A stretch of 64,000 bases of DNA from Rhizobiaceae bacterium (GTDB lineage Bacteria; Pseudomonadota; Alphaproteobacteria; Rhizobiales; Rhizobiaceae), in the NCBI GenBank assembly GCA_023953905.1, contig JAMLJA010000019.1, positions 18,345 through 82,344 of the forward strand, written 5' to 3'. The position numbers were made by a program, and so were the translations under genes. Position 1 is the first letter of the stretch. Each line of letters opens with the position of its first letter. Under the pieces are notes generated by a model that was not told where the DNA came from, did not search any database, and saw nothing but the letters and a program-made list of their open reading frames with translations. This document shows positions 26,062-35,085 of this stretch, piece by piece.

Positions 26062-26146
26062 TGGTGCCCCTTGCCGGACTCGAACCAGCACTCCTTTCGG
26101 AAACGCATTTTGAGTGCGCCGCGTCTACCAATTCCGCCAAAGGGGC
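26062..26146 (-). tRNA. tRNA-Leu(CAA)
   Basis: An 85-base class-II tRNA including an encoded CCA end (26062-26064). The acceptor arm GCCCCTT pairs with AAGGGGC, the D-loop has AATTGGTAGACGC, the anticodon stem CGCA/TGCG encloses the loop CTCAAAA with anticodon CAA (reads UUG), a short variable arm follows, and the T-loop GGTTCGAGTCC is intact. No integrase or direct-repeat insertion is seen at its 3' end. Confidence 0.96.
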
Positions 26147-26371
26147 ATTCTGGCTGGTCTCTACAAGACGGTCGCCGATGTCGTCAACTGTCAGCAGGTA
26201 CCCAAACAGCCAGCAATGGTCGGAAAAACCACCATTTTTTTACGATCGCTGTGGATTTACATATTGAGGCCGCGAAGCTTTCACTAGAATGGAAATCGTC
26301 GGCATGGTCAAACATCGCCTCGGCGCGCCCCGGCAGACGAAGGGGCGTTTCACTTACTGCGGATAGATCGC

Positions 26372-28141
26372 ATGAACTGGGATTTTGAATACTGGAACGC
26401 GCTCGACGATGCGCAGCAGGCGGCATTTCTGGCCAGATATTCCGCAACGCTGGAAAGTGGCTACCAGTGGTCAAAGACCGCCATCAGCTATTCCTTTCCC
26501 ACCTTCCGCACCGGGTTGGAATATACGTCTTATGTGCCAGCGGGGGAAATCCTTCGGTTTGTTCCGTTGAACAGCGACGAACAGGCGTTCGTTCGCTTCT
26601 ACTTCTCCTATATCGAAAGCTTCCTGAATCTCGATTTCAGGGAGGTTTCCGGCTCTGCCGGAGATATCGTCATCGGCCAACACAATATGGATGTGGGCGG
26701 CTACGCGAACCTGCCGGACAATTTCGGCCCTTCCGGTGTGTTCTTGAGCTCAGACGCAAAATCGTCGGAATACGGAGACTTCGCCTACACCGTGCTGGCG
26801 CATGAGATTGGACACGCTCTCGGTCTGGATCACACACGCCCATATGACGGAGATATACGCGCCAATCCCGGTCTGCCTGTTGCCTACGACACCTCGCTGA
26901 TGTCGGTGATGACCTACTCCGACGTGACGCCCATCTCGCCGGTGAAATATGTCAGCACGCTGATGCCGCTCGACATTGCGGCACTCATGGAGATGTACGG
27001 CGCACGCCCATCACTGGAGGCAAACGTCTTTCGGGTGGTGGACGGCTATGAGGTGCCCACGCTTGCGGACAATGTCTGGACAATCAGCGGAAATGTCCCG
27101 TTCACCATTGTCGATACGGGTGGCTTCGACACGATCGATGCTTCCGGTTTCCATGCGACGGCGGGTGTTCAGTTCATCTTCGACGAAGGTCTCTGGCTCA
27201 CGCCCGAAAACCCGTTCAATCAACTCAGCTACTATATCAATGCAAGTGACAGGCCCTGGGTGGACCTGACAGGCCAAACCGATGGCGTCCCCATGATCGG
27301 CCTCTACCCCGGCACGGTGATCGAGAAATTCATCGGCAGTGCCGGCGATGACTACGTCTATGGAAATGAGCGCGACCAGACGGCAGACGGTGGTGCTGGA
27401 ACGGACACCTACTATCTGTCGGGCGACCAGAAAGGCTACGCTTTTTCTGTCGAGGCAGGTACGGGCGACATCATCGTCACCGACACATATCTGGCTGACG
27501 GCGATGACGGAACGGATCGGTTGGCGAACTTCGAACTTGTAAGCTTCGGCGGCAAGATGCCTGTGACGCTTCAAAGTATCGTCAATCCCACCCTCTGGTA
27601 CACATATCATGATGATGTGGCCATGGTTGCAGCCACGTGGCAGCTGATGATGGACATGATTCCACAGCAGCCGGGCTTCGAATATCTGATATCGTCGCCG
27701 GACAATCCAAACGATCTCAATGATCCGTATTTCGCGACGTTCAATCTGGAAAACACCTATCTGAATTTCGCGTGCAATCTCGCATTTGAAATACCTGCAA
27801 GCCTCGCCTGGTATGAATCCGAATTTGGCGATCTTTCCTTCGCGGACGCCGTCGACAAGGCCGTTGCGATGATCATCACGCAGGCCGGCTCCAGCGATCT
27901 GGCTGCTGCCGAGAACTTCTTTCTTGGTGCCCACTCCTACTATCAGCAGGTTGCGCTGGAGCGCGTGGTGCGGCCCGGTGTCAGCCTTGAAGACGCGACC
28001 AAAGTGGCGATGCTGAGCTCGGTCCTCTACGAATCCGTAAAATCCGATGCTGGACCCTATGGTCATGTCGTGAACGACTTTGCGGTCGAGGTGGGGCTTG
28101 GCGGTGTGTCGGATTCCTTCGGTGAGAGCCTGTTCGTTTGA
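26372..28141 (+). CDS. M10-type (serralysin-like) metalloprotease with an unusual C-terminal half
   Basis: A 589-residue protein. Residues about 30-215 are a metzincin domain with zinc site HEIGHALGLDH (His144, Glu145, His148, His154) and Met-turn Met180 (SVMTYSD). An M10 C-terminal-like region follows, with only one RTX-type stretch (GSAGDDYVYGN...DGGAGTDTYY, about 323-345). The last ~190 residues are mostly helical, lack Gly-Asp repeats, and end in a hydrophobic LFV tail. There is no signal peptide, so export by a type I system would be expected, but none is in the window. The TGA overlaps the start of the acyl-CoA synthetase gene. Target unknown. Confidence 0.86.
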   Translation: MNWDFEYWNALDDAQQAAFLARYSATLESGYQWSKTAISYSFPTFRTGLEYTSYVPAGEILRFVPLNSDEQAFVRFYFSYIESFLNLDFREVSGSAGDIVIGQHNMDVGGYANLPDNFGPSGVFLSSDAKSSEYGDFAYTVLAHEIGHALGLDHTRPYDGDIRANPGLPVAYDTSLMSVMTYSDVTPISPVKYVSTLMPLDIAALMEMYGARPSLEANVFRVVDGYEVPTLADNVWTISGNVPFTIVDTGGFDTIDASGFHATAGVQFIFDEGLWLTPENPFNQLSYYINASDRPWVDLTGQTDGVPMIGLYPGTVIEKFIGSAGDDYVYGNERDQTADGGAGTDTYYLSGDQKGYAFSVEAGTGDIIVTDTYLADGDDGTDRLANFELVSFGGKMPVTLQSIVNPTLWYTYHDDVAMVAATWQLMMDMIPQQPGFEYLISSPDNPNDLNDPYFATFNLENTYLNFACNLAFEIPASLAWYESEFGDLSFADAVDKAVAMIITQAGSSDLAAAENFFLGAHSYYQQVALERVVRPGVSLEDATKVAMLSSVLYESVKSDAGPYGHVVNDFAVEVGLGGVSDSFGESLFV

Positions 28142-29805
28142 CGTCTGAAGTGACCCCTGCCGCGCTTGATGCATCGGAAGATGTGTCTGCCTACAAGCGC
28201 GCCTACGACTCGTTCCGATGGGAATTGCCCACGCGTTTCAATATGGGTGTGGCGGTGTCGGACAAATGGGCACTGAAGGCCCCCGATCGTCCTGCGATAA
28301 TCGAATATGGGCCCGATGGCAGCCGCGCCACGCTGACATTTGCAGAGCTTTCTCGCCGCTCGAATGCGCTGGCGAATGCGCTTCGGGCGAAGGGTGTCCA
28401 ACGCGGCGACCGCGTGGCGCTGCTTCTGTCACAGGGCTTCGAAGTCCTCATCTCGCATGTCGCCATCTACAAACTCGGTGCCATTGCGGTGCCGCTGGCG
28501 CTCCTGTTTGGTGTCGAAGCGCTTGAATACCGGCTCTATTCGTCGGGCGCCAAGGCCATCATCGCTTCAGGCTCCGGCCTGGCCAAGATCGGAAGCATTT
28601 CGCCGCGCCTTCCTGAATTGAAGCTGGTGGTCAGCGTCGAGGGCGCGTCGGGCAAGGCTGTCGGATTTGATCAGTTGCTGGCGCAGGCGTCAGGCGCATT
28701 CGAGCCCGAGGATACCGGCCCAGACGATCCGGCTCTGATGATTTTTACGTCAGGCACCACCGGTCCGCCAAAGGGCGCTCTGCATGGCCATCGAGTGTTG
28801 CTGGGCCACATGCCCGGTGTGGAAATGGCCTACGAGTTTCCACCACGGCCCGACGATGTGATGTGGACGCCGGCGGATTGGGCGTGGGCGGGCGGACTGT
28901 TGAACGCGCTTTTGCCGGCACTTTATCTGGGCGTCCCGGTTGTATCGGCGCGCTTTGAGAAGTTTTCGGCGGATGCAGCAGTCGCTCTGCTTGAAGAGAT
29001 GCGCGTCACATGTGCCTTCATTCCGCCCACGGCCCTCAGAATGCTGCGGGCAGAATGGGACAATATCGATCGCCGCAGTCTTACCCTTCGGACAATCTGC
29101 TCGGCAGGTGAATCGCTTGGTCGCGAGACGCTGGAGTGGGCGCAATCCGCTTTGGGTGCCAGCGTCAACGAATTCTACGGCCAGACGGAATGCAACCTTG
29201 TCTTGGGGTCGAGTGCCGCACTTGGCGTTGCGAAGGCCGGCGCGATTGGCCGCCCGGTACCAGGCCACAGGGTAAGGCTGATTGATGGCCAAGGCAGGCC
29301 CGTCCCCAAGGGAACGCCTGGTCAGATCGCCATTCACCGCCCGGATCCGGTGATGTTCCTCGGTTATTGGGAAAATGAGGCCGCCACTGAACGCAAGTTC
29401 ATCGGAGAATGGATGACCACTGGCGATTTGGCGGTCATGGACGAGGATGGTTATTTTCAGTTTTTCGGCCGTGACGACGATGTCATCACATCGGCGGGAT
29501 TCCGCATTGGACCCAGCGAGATCGAGGATTGTCTGAGCGGTCACCCCGCCGTCTCCCTGGCCGCGGCGGTCGGAAAGCCTGACGCGTTGCGCACCGAAAT
29601 CGTCAAGGCCTATATTGTTCTGAAAGATGGGGTTACGCCCAGCGAGACACTTGAGGAAGACATCAAGGTCTGGGTCCGGAGCCGATTGTCGGCGCATGAA
29701 TACCCACGCGAGGTGGAGTTCGTGGGGTCCATGCCGCTGACGACGACCGGCAAGGTGATCCGACGCATATTTCGCGATCGTGCAAGGACGGAAGCCGCGG
29801 GCTGA
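28138..29805 (+). CDS. AMP-dependent acyl-CoA synthetase
   Basis: A 555-residue adenylate-forming enzyme that activates a carboxylic acid as acyl-AMP and then acyl-CoA. Motifs: FTSGTTGPPKGALHGH (ATP phosphate loop), YGQTECN (A5), TGDLAVMDEDGYFQFFGRDDDVI (A7-A8) and the catalytic Lys in TTTGKVIRR. It resembles acetyl-CoA and medium-chain (ACSM-like) synthetases; the chain length is not readable. Its TTG start overlaps the stop of the protease gene (TTGA), so the two are translationally coupled. No -35/-10 of its own is seen. The next gene is convergent, 14 bp away. Confidence 0.9.
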   Translation: MTSEVTPAALDASEDVSAYKRAYDSFRWELPTRFNMGVAVSDKWALKAPDRPAIIEYGPDGSRATLTFAELSRRSNALANALRAKGVQRGDRVALLLSQGFEVLISHVAIYKLGAIAVPLALLFGVEALEYRLYSSGAKAIIASGSGLAKIGSISPRLPELKLVVSVEGASGKAVGFDQLLAQASGAFEPEDTGPDDPALMIFTSGTTGPPKGALHGHRVLLGHMPGVEMAYEFPPRPDDVMWTPADWAWAGGLLNALLPALYLGVPVVSARFEKFSADAAVALLEEMRVTCAFIPPTALRMLRAEWDNIDRRSLTLRTICSAGESLGRETLEWAQSALGASVNEFYGQTECNLVLGSSAALGVAKAGAIGRPVPGHRVRLIDGQGRPVPKGTPGQIAIHRPDPVMFLGYWENEAATERKFIGEWMTTGDLAVMDEDGYFQFFGRDDDVITSAGFRIGPSEIEDCLSGHPAVSLAAAVGKPDALRTEIVKAYIVLKDGVTPSETLEEDIKVWVRSRLSAHEYPREVEFVGSMPLTTTGKVIRRIFRDRARTEAAG

Positions 29806-29819
29806 GGCCCAAGCCGGTC

Positions 29820-31100
29820 TTATTTCAGCCGCAGCAGGCTTCGCATGCGGTTGCGGAAGATGCGCGCGAAATTGCGCGTCTCCCTGTAAAGGTGCAACTG
29901 CGACGCCGCCTGCCGCGCAAGGCGATCGCTGTCCGGCGAAAGCCCGACGACCATCGTGCCGAGAGGGCGGCGCTCCCGCCACAGGCGGCTCATCACGGGA
30001 TGGTCCGGCACGGTGCACGAATCGGTCATCACGATATTCGGATCGTCCAGATGCTGACGTGTGACCTCTATCATCAGCAACACGCCGGGCGAGAATTGGG
30101 CGAGCCCTTCATCGTATGCAGTTTTCCACGTATAGGCCATGCCCGCCTCGACAAACACGATGAGCGACGCGATGACTTTGCCATCGAGCGTGAGCGAGTG
30201 CACCCTGCAGCGGTCTTCCTCGGACAAGCGGTGCACGGCTTCGCGTGCGAAAGCGGCGCGAAAGCGGTCGATGGCCATTGCGGTACGCTGGCGACCCTTC
30301 CAGCCCGCGGCCTCCAGAGCCAGAAAGCTCTCAAGTCCGAGGCGGACGTCATCGATGCTTCGATCAATGCGATATTCCAGCGTGCCGCGCTCCGAAAGGC
30401 GGCGTTTGAGACGCCGAAACTCACGATAGTGGTGCGGCGTCAGCGAGCGCTTGAGATACGCGTCGCCATCCAGCGTGCTGTGCAGGAATGGCCGCTGCAC
30501 CTGATCCGAGATGACCAGCGGAAGATTGCGATTTTCCGCCGCCATCCGAACGATTCTCGCCGCCGGCCCGTCAATCAGCATATCGGGCAGGACAAACACC
30601 TTCGGCAGCTTCAGGTGAGGGCGCGCGAGCACCGCGAAAAGGCTCTCCATGACGCCTTCAGGGTCGTCCCGATCGATCAGAGGCGTGCCCAACGGGCCGA
30701 AGGGGCTTGCCCATGTGCGAATGATCGGCTGGCCGATCGGCCCGGTGGGGCGCTCGATGGAAAATGGAACGAGCAGACGCAACCGGCTCCGAAATTCGTC
30801 TCCATCCCGGATCACCGCCAGCCGAACCTCGCGATCTTCAAGGCGCGGCATTGCCGGGGCGAGAAAGCGCGGGTTGAAGAAAATGTTGGGCTCGATCGTG
30901 CGTGCGCAGAGGAAGTCTAGCTCCTCGACGAGGTCGAAGCCGGCCGATGCGGGGTAGATGGCGAGCCTGCGCTGGGTATCGGCACCTTCCTGTAGCTCGA
31001 ATCGGGTCGGGTCGACCGAATCCGTGTCAACGCCCGCCAGACTGGCGATCATGGGTCCCGACGCGCTGCCGGTGGATTCTTCGATGATGGGAATGGCCAT
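29820..31100 (-). CDS. GNAT-fold protein of the CelD/BcsL type (Acetyltransf_6)
   Basis: A 426-residue cytosolic protein with a C-terminal GNAT-like acetyltransferase domain (about 230-390), including ALEAAGWKGRQRTA and KVIASLIVFVEAGMAYTWKTAYDEGLAQFSPGVLLM in consecutive parts, which is the pattern of the cellulose-synthesis-associated CelD family. Its N-terminal half is the partner GNAT-like lobe. Such proteins are thought to transfer acyl or aminoacyl groups in exopolysaccharide or cell-surface work, but the substrate is unknown here. Start at 31100 (MAIPIIEE) is chosen over an open extension of 35 residues rich in Arg/Gly. No polysaccharide genes are adjacent. Confidence 0.8.
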   Translation of the reverse strand: MAIPIIEESTGSASGPMIASLAGVDTDSVDPTRFELQEGADTQRRLAIYPASAGFDLVEELDFLCARTIEPNIFFNPRFLAPAMPRLEDREVRLAVIRDGDEFRSRLRLLVPFSIERPTGPIGQPIIRTWASPFGPLGTPLIDRDDPEGVMESLFAVLARPHLKLPKVFVLPDMLIDGPAARIVRMAAENRNLPLVISDQVQRPFLHSTLDGDAYLKRSLTPHHYREFRRLKRRLSERGTLEYRIDRSIDDVRLGLESFLALEAAGWKGRQRTAMAIDRFRAAFAREAVHRLSEEDRCRVHSLTLDGKVIASLIVFVEAGMAYTWKTAYDEGLAQFSPGVLLMIEVTRQHLDDPNIVMTDSCTVPDHPVMSRLWRERRPLGTMVVGLSPDSDRLARQAASQLHLYRETRNFARIFRNRMRSLLRLK

Positions 31101-31325
31101 CAGGTGTTTACCTGATCCGTCAACGCGAGGCGCTGCGACAGATGCCGCCCGGCCATGGTCGCCGCGGAAAAACGCACGCAATACTCTCCCGTTTCTCCGC
31201 GGCACGTTAGGCGATACTGTTTAAGAAACGGTTGGAAATTGGATCGGTTGTTGCAACCTGCGCGATAGGCGCCCCGCCGCCCCGCCATCCTTGGTCCGGT
31301 GCGTGCGGCCAGCGATACCCTTGGG

Positions 31326-31340
31326 ATCACAATGTGTGAT
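31326..31340. promoter_or_regulatory. 15-bp inverted repeat in the divergent region
   Basis: ATCACA and TGTGAT are exact complements around three bases. It is about 225 bp before the GNAT-fold gene and 200 bp before the ATPase gene. It could be an operator for either direction; the regulator is unknown. Confidence 0.4.
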
Positions 31341-31425
31341 TGCGCGATTCTGCACTTGGCAACAACGAATGCATACGACTAAGGTGCAGCATCGAGTGCG
31401 CGCCACGTCGCTTTACATGTGAAGT

Positions 31426-31439
31426 TGGTAGCGCTACCA
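31426..31439 (+). promoter_or_regulatory. LacI-family operator of the sugar ABC operon
   Basis: TGGTAGCGCTACCA is a perfect 14-bp palindrome with the central CG step that LacI/GalR-family repressors require. It lies 103 bp before the first gene of the importer operon. No LacI-family gene is in the window, so the repressor is encoded elsewhere. Sugar-dependent derepression of the operon is inferred. Confidence 0.65.
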
Positions 31440-31541
31440 CTTGACTGCGTGTCGGCGGGAGGAGACCGAAGCCGCGCAGCAGGTGGCATGTCCGTCGGGC
31501 ATGCTTCGAGCCAATGTGGGATAGATAACCCGGGAGGAAGC

Positions 31542-32597
31542 ATGGCGTCCGTCGCGATCCGCGATGTCTACAAATCGTTCGGTTCAACTCAGATCCTGCA
31601 CGGTGTCAGCGTCGATATAGACGACGGCGAGTTCGTGACACTGGTCGGGCCTTCCGGATGCGGCAAGTCTACGCTCCTGCGCATGATTGCCGGCTTGGAG
31701 GGCATTTCCGGGGGCGACATCGTCATCGGTGGCCGCGTGGTCAACAATGTCGCGCCGAAGGAACGCGACATCGCCATGGTCTTTCAGAACTATGCGCTCT
31801 ATCCCCACATGACGGTTCGGGAGAACATGGCGTTCTCCCTGATGCTCAAGAATGTGCCGAAGGCCGATAGCGACGCGCGTGTGGACCGCGCGGCAGAGAT
31901 TCTCAGCCTGACGCCGCTGCTGTCGCGCTATCCGCGTCAGCTTTCAGGTGGTCAGCGTCAGCGCGTTGCGATGGGGCGCGCCATTGTTCGCGATCCGCAG
32001 GTTTTCCTGTTTGACGAGCCCTTGTCGAATCTTGATGCGAAGCTCCGCGTGCAGATGCGGGCGGAAATCAAGGAACTGCATCAGCGCCTGAAGACAACGA
32101 CGATTTATGTCACGCATGATCAGATCGAAGCCATGACCATGGCTGACAAGATCGTTGTCATGCATGACGGCATTGTCGAGCAGATAGGCAAGCCACTCGA
32201 GCTTTACGATCATCCCAACAACCTGTTCGTTGCGAGCTTCATCGGTTCACCGGCCATGAACCTCCTGCGCGGGCGCCTCGGAGGAAGAGGCTTCGAGGCG
32301 GCGGGCGGAGTGTCGATTCCGCTTCCTGACGCGATGGGTGGCCAGCCCGGCACGGAGGTGGTTCTTGGCCTGCGGCCCGAACATCTGAGAATTGACGAAG
32401 ACGGCTTCCCCGTCACGGTGACGGTTGTCGAGCCGACTGGTTCGGAAGTGCAGGTTCTCGGCAAGACGCCCGGTGGAGAGGATATCGTGGCGAATTTCCG
32501 GGAACGCCATGATTTCGCTCCGGGTGAAACCATTCGCCTTTCGGCGGATCCCGCGCAGATGCATCTTTTCAAGGGAGATAGCGGAACGAGACTCTGA
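31542..32597 (+). CDS. Sugar ABC transporter ATPase (UgpC/MsmX/AglK type)
   Basis: A 351-residue ATPase of CUT1 importers. Walker A GPSGCGKST, Q-loop VFQNYALYPHMTV, signature LSGGQRQRVAMGRA, Walker B VFLFDEPLSNLD and the His-loop TIYVTHDQIEAM are all intact, followed by a C-terminal TOBE-type regulatory domain (about 245-345). It energises uptake through the two permeases downstream. ATG 31542 follows GGGAGGAAG; the open frame upstream includes the operator and is not coding. First gene of a five-part operon order ATPase, binding protein, permease, permease, which is unusual only in that the ATPase leads. Confidence 0.92.
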   Translation: MASVAIRDVYKSFGSTQILHGVSVDIDDGEFVTLVGPSGCGKSTLLRMIAGLEGISGGDIVIGGRVVNNVAPKERDIAMVFQNYALYPHMTVRENMAFSLMLKNVPKADSDARVDRAAEILSLTPLLSRYPRQLSGGQRQRVAMGRAIVRDPQVFLFDEPLSNLDAKLRVQMRAEIKELHQRLKTTTIYVTHDQIEAMTMADKIVVMHDGIVEQIGKPLELYDHPNNLFVASFIGSPAMNLLRGRLGGRGFEAAGGVSIPLPDAMGGQPGTEVVLGLRPEHLRIDEDGFPVTVTVVEPTGSEVQVLGKTPGGEDIVANFRERHDFAPGETIRLSADPAQMHLFKGDSGTRL

Positions 32598-32665
32598 CGG
32601 AGGGAGACCGGAAGAGCTTCATGACGACGATAACTTCACAACAATCAAGCTGGAGGAAATGACTG

Positions 32666-33985
32666 ATGAAGTTTACGAGACGCGATGTGATACGCACTAC
32701 GGCTGGAGTTGCCGCCGGTGCACTCGGTAGCCGCCTGATCGGCTCTCCCGCCTACGCCCAAAGTGCTCCAAGTTTTACGCCCGAGTCCGGCGCCTCGCTG
32801 CGCCTGCTGCGCTGGTCACCTTTCGTGCAGGGCGATGAGGATCAGTGGCTCGCCAACACCAAGAAGTTCACGGACGCGACGGGCGTCGAGGTTCGGGTCG
32901 ACAAGGAAAGCTGGGAGGACATTCGTCCCAAGGCCGCGGTTGCCGCCAATGTCGGCTCCGGTCCCGACCTGATGCTGGTCTGGTTCGACGATGCGCATCA
33001 GTATCCTGACAAACTGCTCGATGTCACCGACATCGGAGAGTATCTCGGCGGCAAGTATGGCGGTTGGTATGACGGTCCAAAGGGCTATGCGACCCGTGAC
33101 GGCAAGTTCATCGGCCTGCCGCTCGCGGCAATCGGGAACGCCATTGTTTACCGCGAGAGCTGGGTGAAGGAAGCCGGTTTCTCGGAGTTCCCCAAGGATA
33201 CGGCGACTTTCCTTGAACTGTGCAAGGCGCTTCAGAAGAACGGCCATCCGGCTGGCTTCACGCATGGTCACGGGGTCGGCGACGGCAACAACTACGCCCA
33301 TTGGCTGCTCTGGAGCCATGGCGGCATGATGGTTGACGAGAGCGGCAAGGTGGCGATCAACAGCCCCGAGACGATGAAGTCGCTGGAATACGCGATGGAG
33401 CTCTACAAGACCTTCATCCCCGGCACGGAGAGCTGGCTCGACGTCAACAACAACCGCGCCTTCCTGGCGGGCGAACTCGGCGTGATCGCCAACGGCATCT
33501 CCGCCTATAATACTGCCAAGAACAGCGACGATCCGAAGCTGCAGGAGATTGCCAAGGACACCCGCACGACGAACCTGCCGATCGGCCCGGTGGGCAAGTC
33601 GGTCGAGTTGCATCAGACGACGGTCGGCGTGATCTTCAAGCACACGCCTTACCCGAATGCGGCGAAGGCCTATCTGCAGTTCATGTTCGAAGCCGAGCAG
33701 ATGAACGACTGGATCGAGAAGTCAGCAGGATATTGCTGCCAGACGCTCAAGGCGTTCGCCGACAATCCGATCTGGTCCGCCGATCCGAACAACGCAGCCT
33801 ATGCACGGGCATCGGAGACGTTGCGCCCGAACGGCTATGCGGGACCGCTCGGCTACGCCTCGGCGGCGACCATGGCCGATTACGTGCTCGTTGACATGTA
33901 CGCACGTGCTGTCACCGGTCAGGCAACGCCGCAGGAAGCCATGGAAGAGGCCGAGAAGCGGGCCAACCGCTACTATCGGGTCTAG
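32666..33985 (+). CDS. Sugar ABC transporter substrate-binding protein
   Basis: A 439-residue extracellular solute-binding protein of family 1. The N-terminus has a twin-arginine type signal (TRRDVIRTTAG, hydrophobic core, cleavage likely after AYA near residue 31), so it is probably exported folded by Tat. The mature part has the family pattern RLLRWSPF, GSGPDLMLVWFDDAHQYPD and a C-terminal ATMADYVLVDMYARAVTG. The ligand is probably a sugar or sugar derivative but cannot be read. It is 68 bp after the ATPase gene and is followed by a hairpin cluster, which commonly keeps binding-protein mRNA abundant. Confidence 0.92.
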   Translation: MKFTRRDVIRTTAGVAAGALGSRLIGSPAYAQSAPSFTPESGASLRLLRWSPFVQGDEDQWLANTKKFTDATGVEVRVDKESWEDIRPKAAVAANVGSGPDLMLVWFDDAHQYPDKLLDVTDIGEYLGGKYGGWYDGPKGYATRDGKFIGLPLAAIGNAIVYRESWVKEAGFSEFPKDTATFLELCKALQKNGHPAGFTHGHGVGDGNNYAHWLLWSHGGMMVDESGKVAINSPETMKSLEYAMELYKTFIPGTESWLDVNNNRAFLAGELGVIANGISAYNTAKNSDDPKLQEIAKDTRTTNLPIGPVGKSVELHQTTVGVIFKHTPYPNAAKAYLQFMFEAEQMNDWIEKSAGYCCQTLKAFADNPIWSADPNNAAYARASETLRPNGYAGPLGYASAATMADYVLVDMYARAVTGQATPQEAMEEAEKRANRYYRV

Positions 33986-34001
33986 TTTCCAAAACGCGCT
34001 C

Positions 34002-34080
34002 GCCCTCCCTCGCAGTAGGGGGAGGGCAGGTGTCCGCAGTGACTGCGAGTTTCAGCTCTCTCCTTCTTCGAGGCAGGAGA
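34002..34080 (+). repeat. Cluster of three hairpins between binding protein and permease genes
   Basis: Three dyads follow each other: an 8-bp stem GCCCTCCC/GGGAGGGC (34002-34027, 10-base loop), CGCAGT-G-ACTGCG (34035-34047) and TCTCCT/AGGAGA (34059-34080). The first resembles the short CCCTCCC-type intergenic repeats common in Rhizobiales genomes. The likely role is to block 3' exonucleases or partly stop transcription so that more binding protein than permease is made. Confidence 0.6.
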
Positions 34081-34148
34081 AGGCTGCCCATACCACCGGA
34101 TTGACGCATCTATGACAGACGCCCAGCGACAGATTTGGGGAACCAGCC

Positions 34149-35084
34149 ATGGCCTCTGAAACCACGGTTCCACCCCGCGCTTCCTTCTTCGGAGGGATGG
34201 CGGAGAGCCGTGGGTGGCTCTCATTCTGGTTCCTGCTGCCGGCAGGTGCCTTGCTTCTGATATTTCTCACCTATCCGCTTGGCCTGGGCATTTGGCTAGG
34301 CTTCACGGATACGCGCGTCGGCAGGGACGGCATTTTCATCGGTCTGGAGAATTACGAATATCTCTGGGACGATTCGATATTCTGGCTCTCGGTCTTCAAC
34401 ACGCTGCTCTACACAGTCAGCGCCTCCATTCTGAAATTCGTTCTCGGATTGTGGCTGGCGCTTTTGCTCAACGAGAACCTGCCCATGAAGTCCTTCTTCA
34501 GGGCGGTCGTTCTGTTGCCGTGGGTGGTGCCGACTGTGCTTTCGGCGATCGCGTTCTGGTGGATCTACGACGCGCAGTTTTCCATCATTTCCTGGGCGCT
34601 GATAGAAATGGGTATCATTGATCAGCGCATAAACTTCCTCGGAGATCCGACGAATGCGCGTGCCTCCGTCATTGCGGCGAATGTCTGGCGCGGCATTCCT
34701 TTTGTAGCCATCACCTTGCTCGCCGGTCTCCAGACGATTCCGCAGTCTCTCTACGAGGCCGCGACGCTCGATGGCGCATCGCGTTGGCGCCTTTTCCGGC
34801 ATGTCACGCTGCCCCTGCTGACGCCCATCATCGCCATCACCATGACCTTTTCGGTGCTATTCACTTTTACGGACTTCCAATTGATCTACGTGCTGACGCG
34901 CGGCGGACCCGTGAACGCCACCCATCTGATGGCGACCCTATCCTTCCAGCGCGGCATTTCCGGTGGCCAGCTCGGAGAAGGCGCGGCGATCGCGGTCGCC
35001 ATGATCCCGTTCCTGCTGGCTGCGATCCTGTTCAGCTATTTCGGTCTTCAGCGCCGCAAATGGCAACAGGGCGGGAGCGACTGA
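34149..35084 (+). CDS. Sugar ABC transporter permease (MalF-like)
   Basis: A 311-residue inner-membrane protein with six hydrophobic segments of the CUT1 MalF/UgpA class. The EAA motif is YEAATLDGASRWRLFRHVTLPLL (Glu near 209), which docks onto the ATPase. It pairs with the MalG-like permease encoded immediately downstream, with a single base between stop and start. ATG 34149 precedes the first membrane segment. Same operon as the ATPase and binding protein. Confidence 0.93.
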   Translation: MASETTVPPRASFFGGMAESRGWLSFWFLLPAGALLLIFLTYPLGLGIWLGFTDTRVGRDGIFIGLENYEYLWDDSIFWLSVFNTLLYTVSASILKFVLGLWLALLLNENLPMKSFFRAVVLLPWVVPTVLSAIAFWWIYDAQFSIISWALIEMGIIDQRINFLGDPTNARASVIAANVWRGIPFVAITLLAGLQTIPQSLYEAATLDGASRWRLFRHVTLPLLTPIIAITMTFSVLFTFTDFQLIYVLTRGGPVNATHLMATLSFQRGISGGQLGEGAAIAVAMIPFLLAAILFSYFGLQRRKWQQGGSD

Positions 35085-35085
35085 T

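Larger units (their letters stand above)
31101..31541. other. 441-bp divergent promoter region
   Basis: This gap separates the GNAT-fold gene (minus) from the sugar ABC operon (plus) and carries no gene I can support. It contains two exact dyads, described separately at 31326-31340 and 31426-31439, a small CAGGT/ACCTG repeat beside the GNAT start, and the GGGAGGAAG ribosome binding site of the ATPase gene at 31532-31540. Confidence 0.7.

Noticed and set aside
26062..26146. tRNA-Leu as an attachment site for an island
   Set aside because: No integrase gene and no repeated tRNA 3' end is visible on either side.
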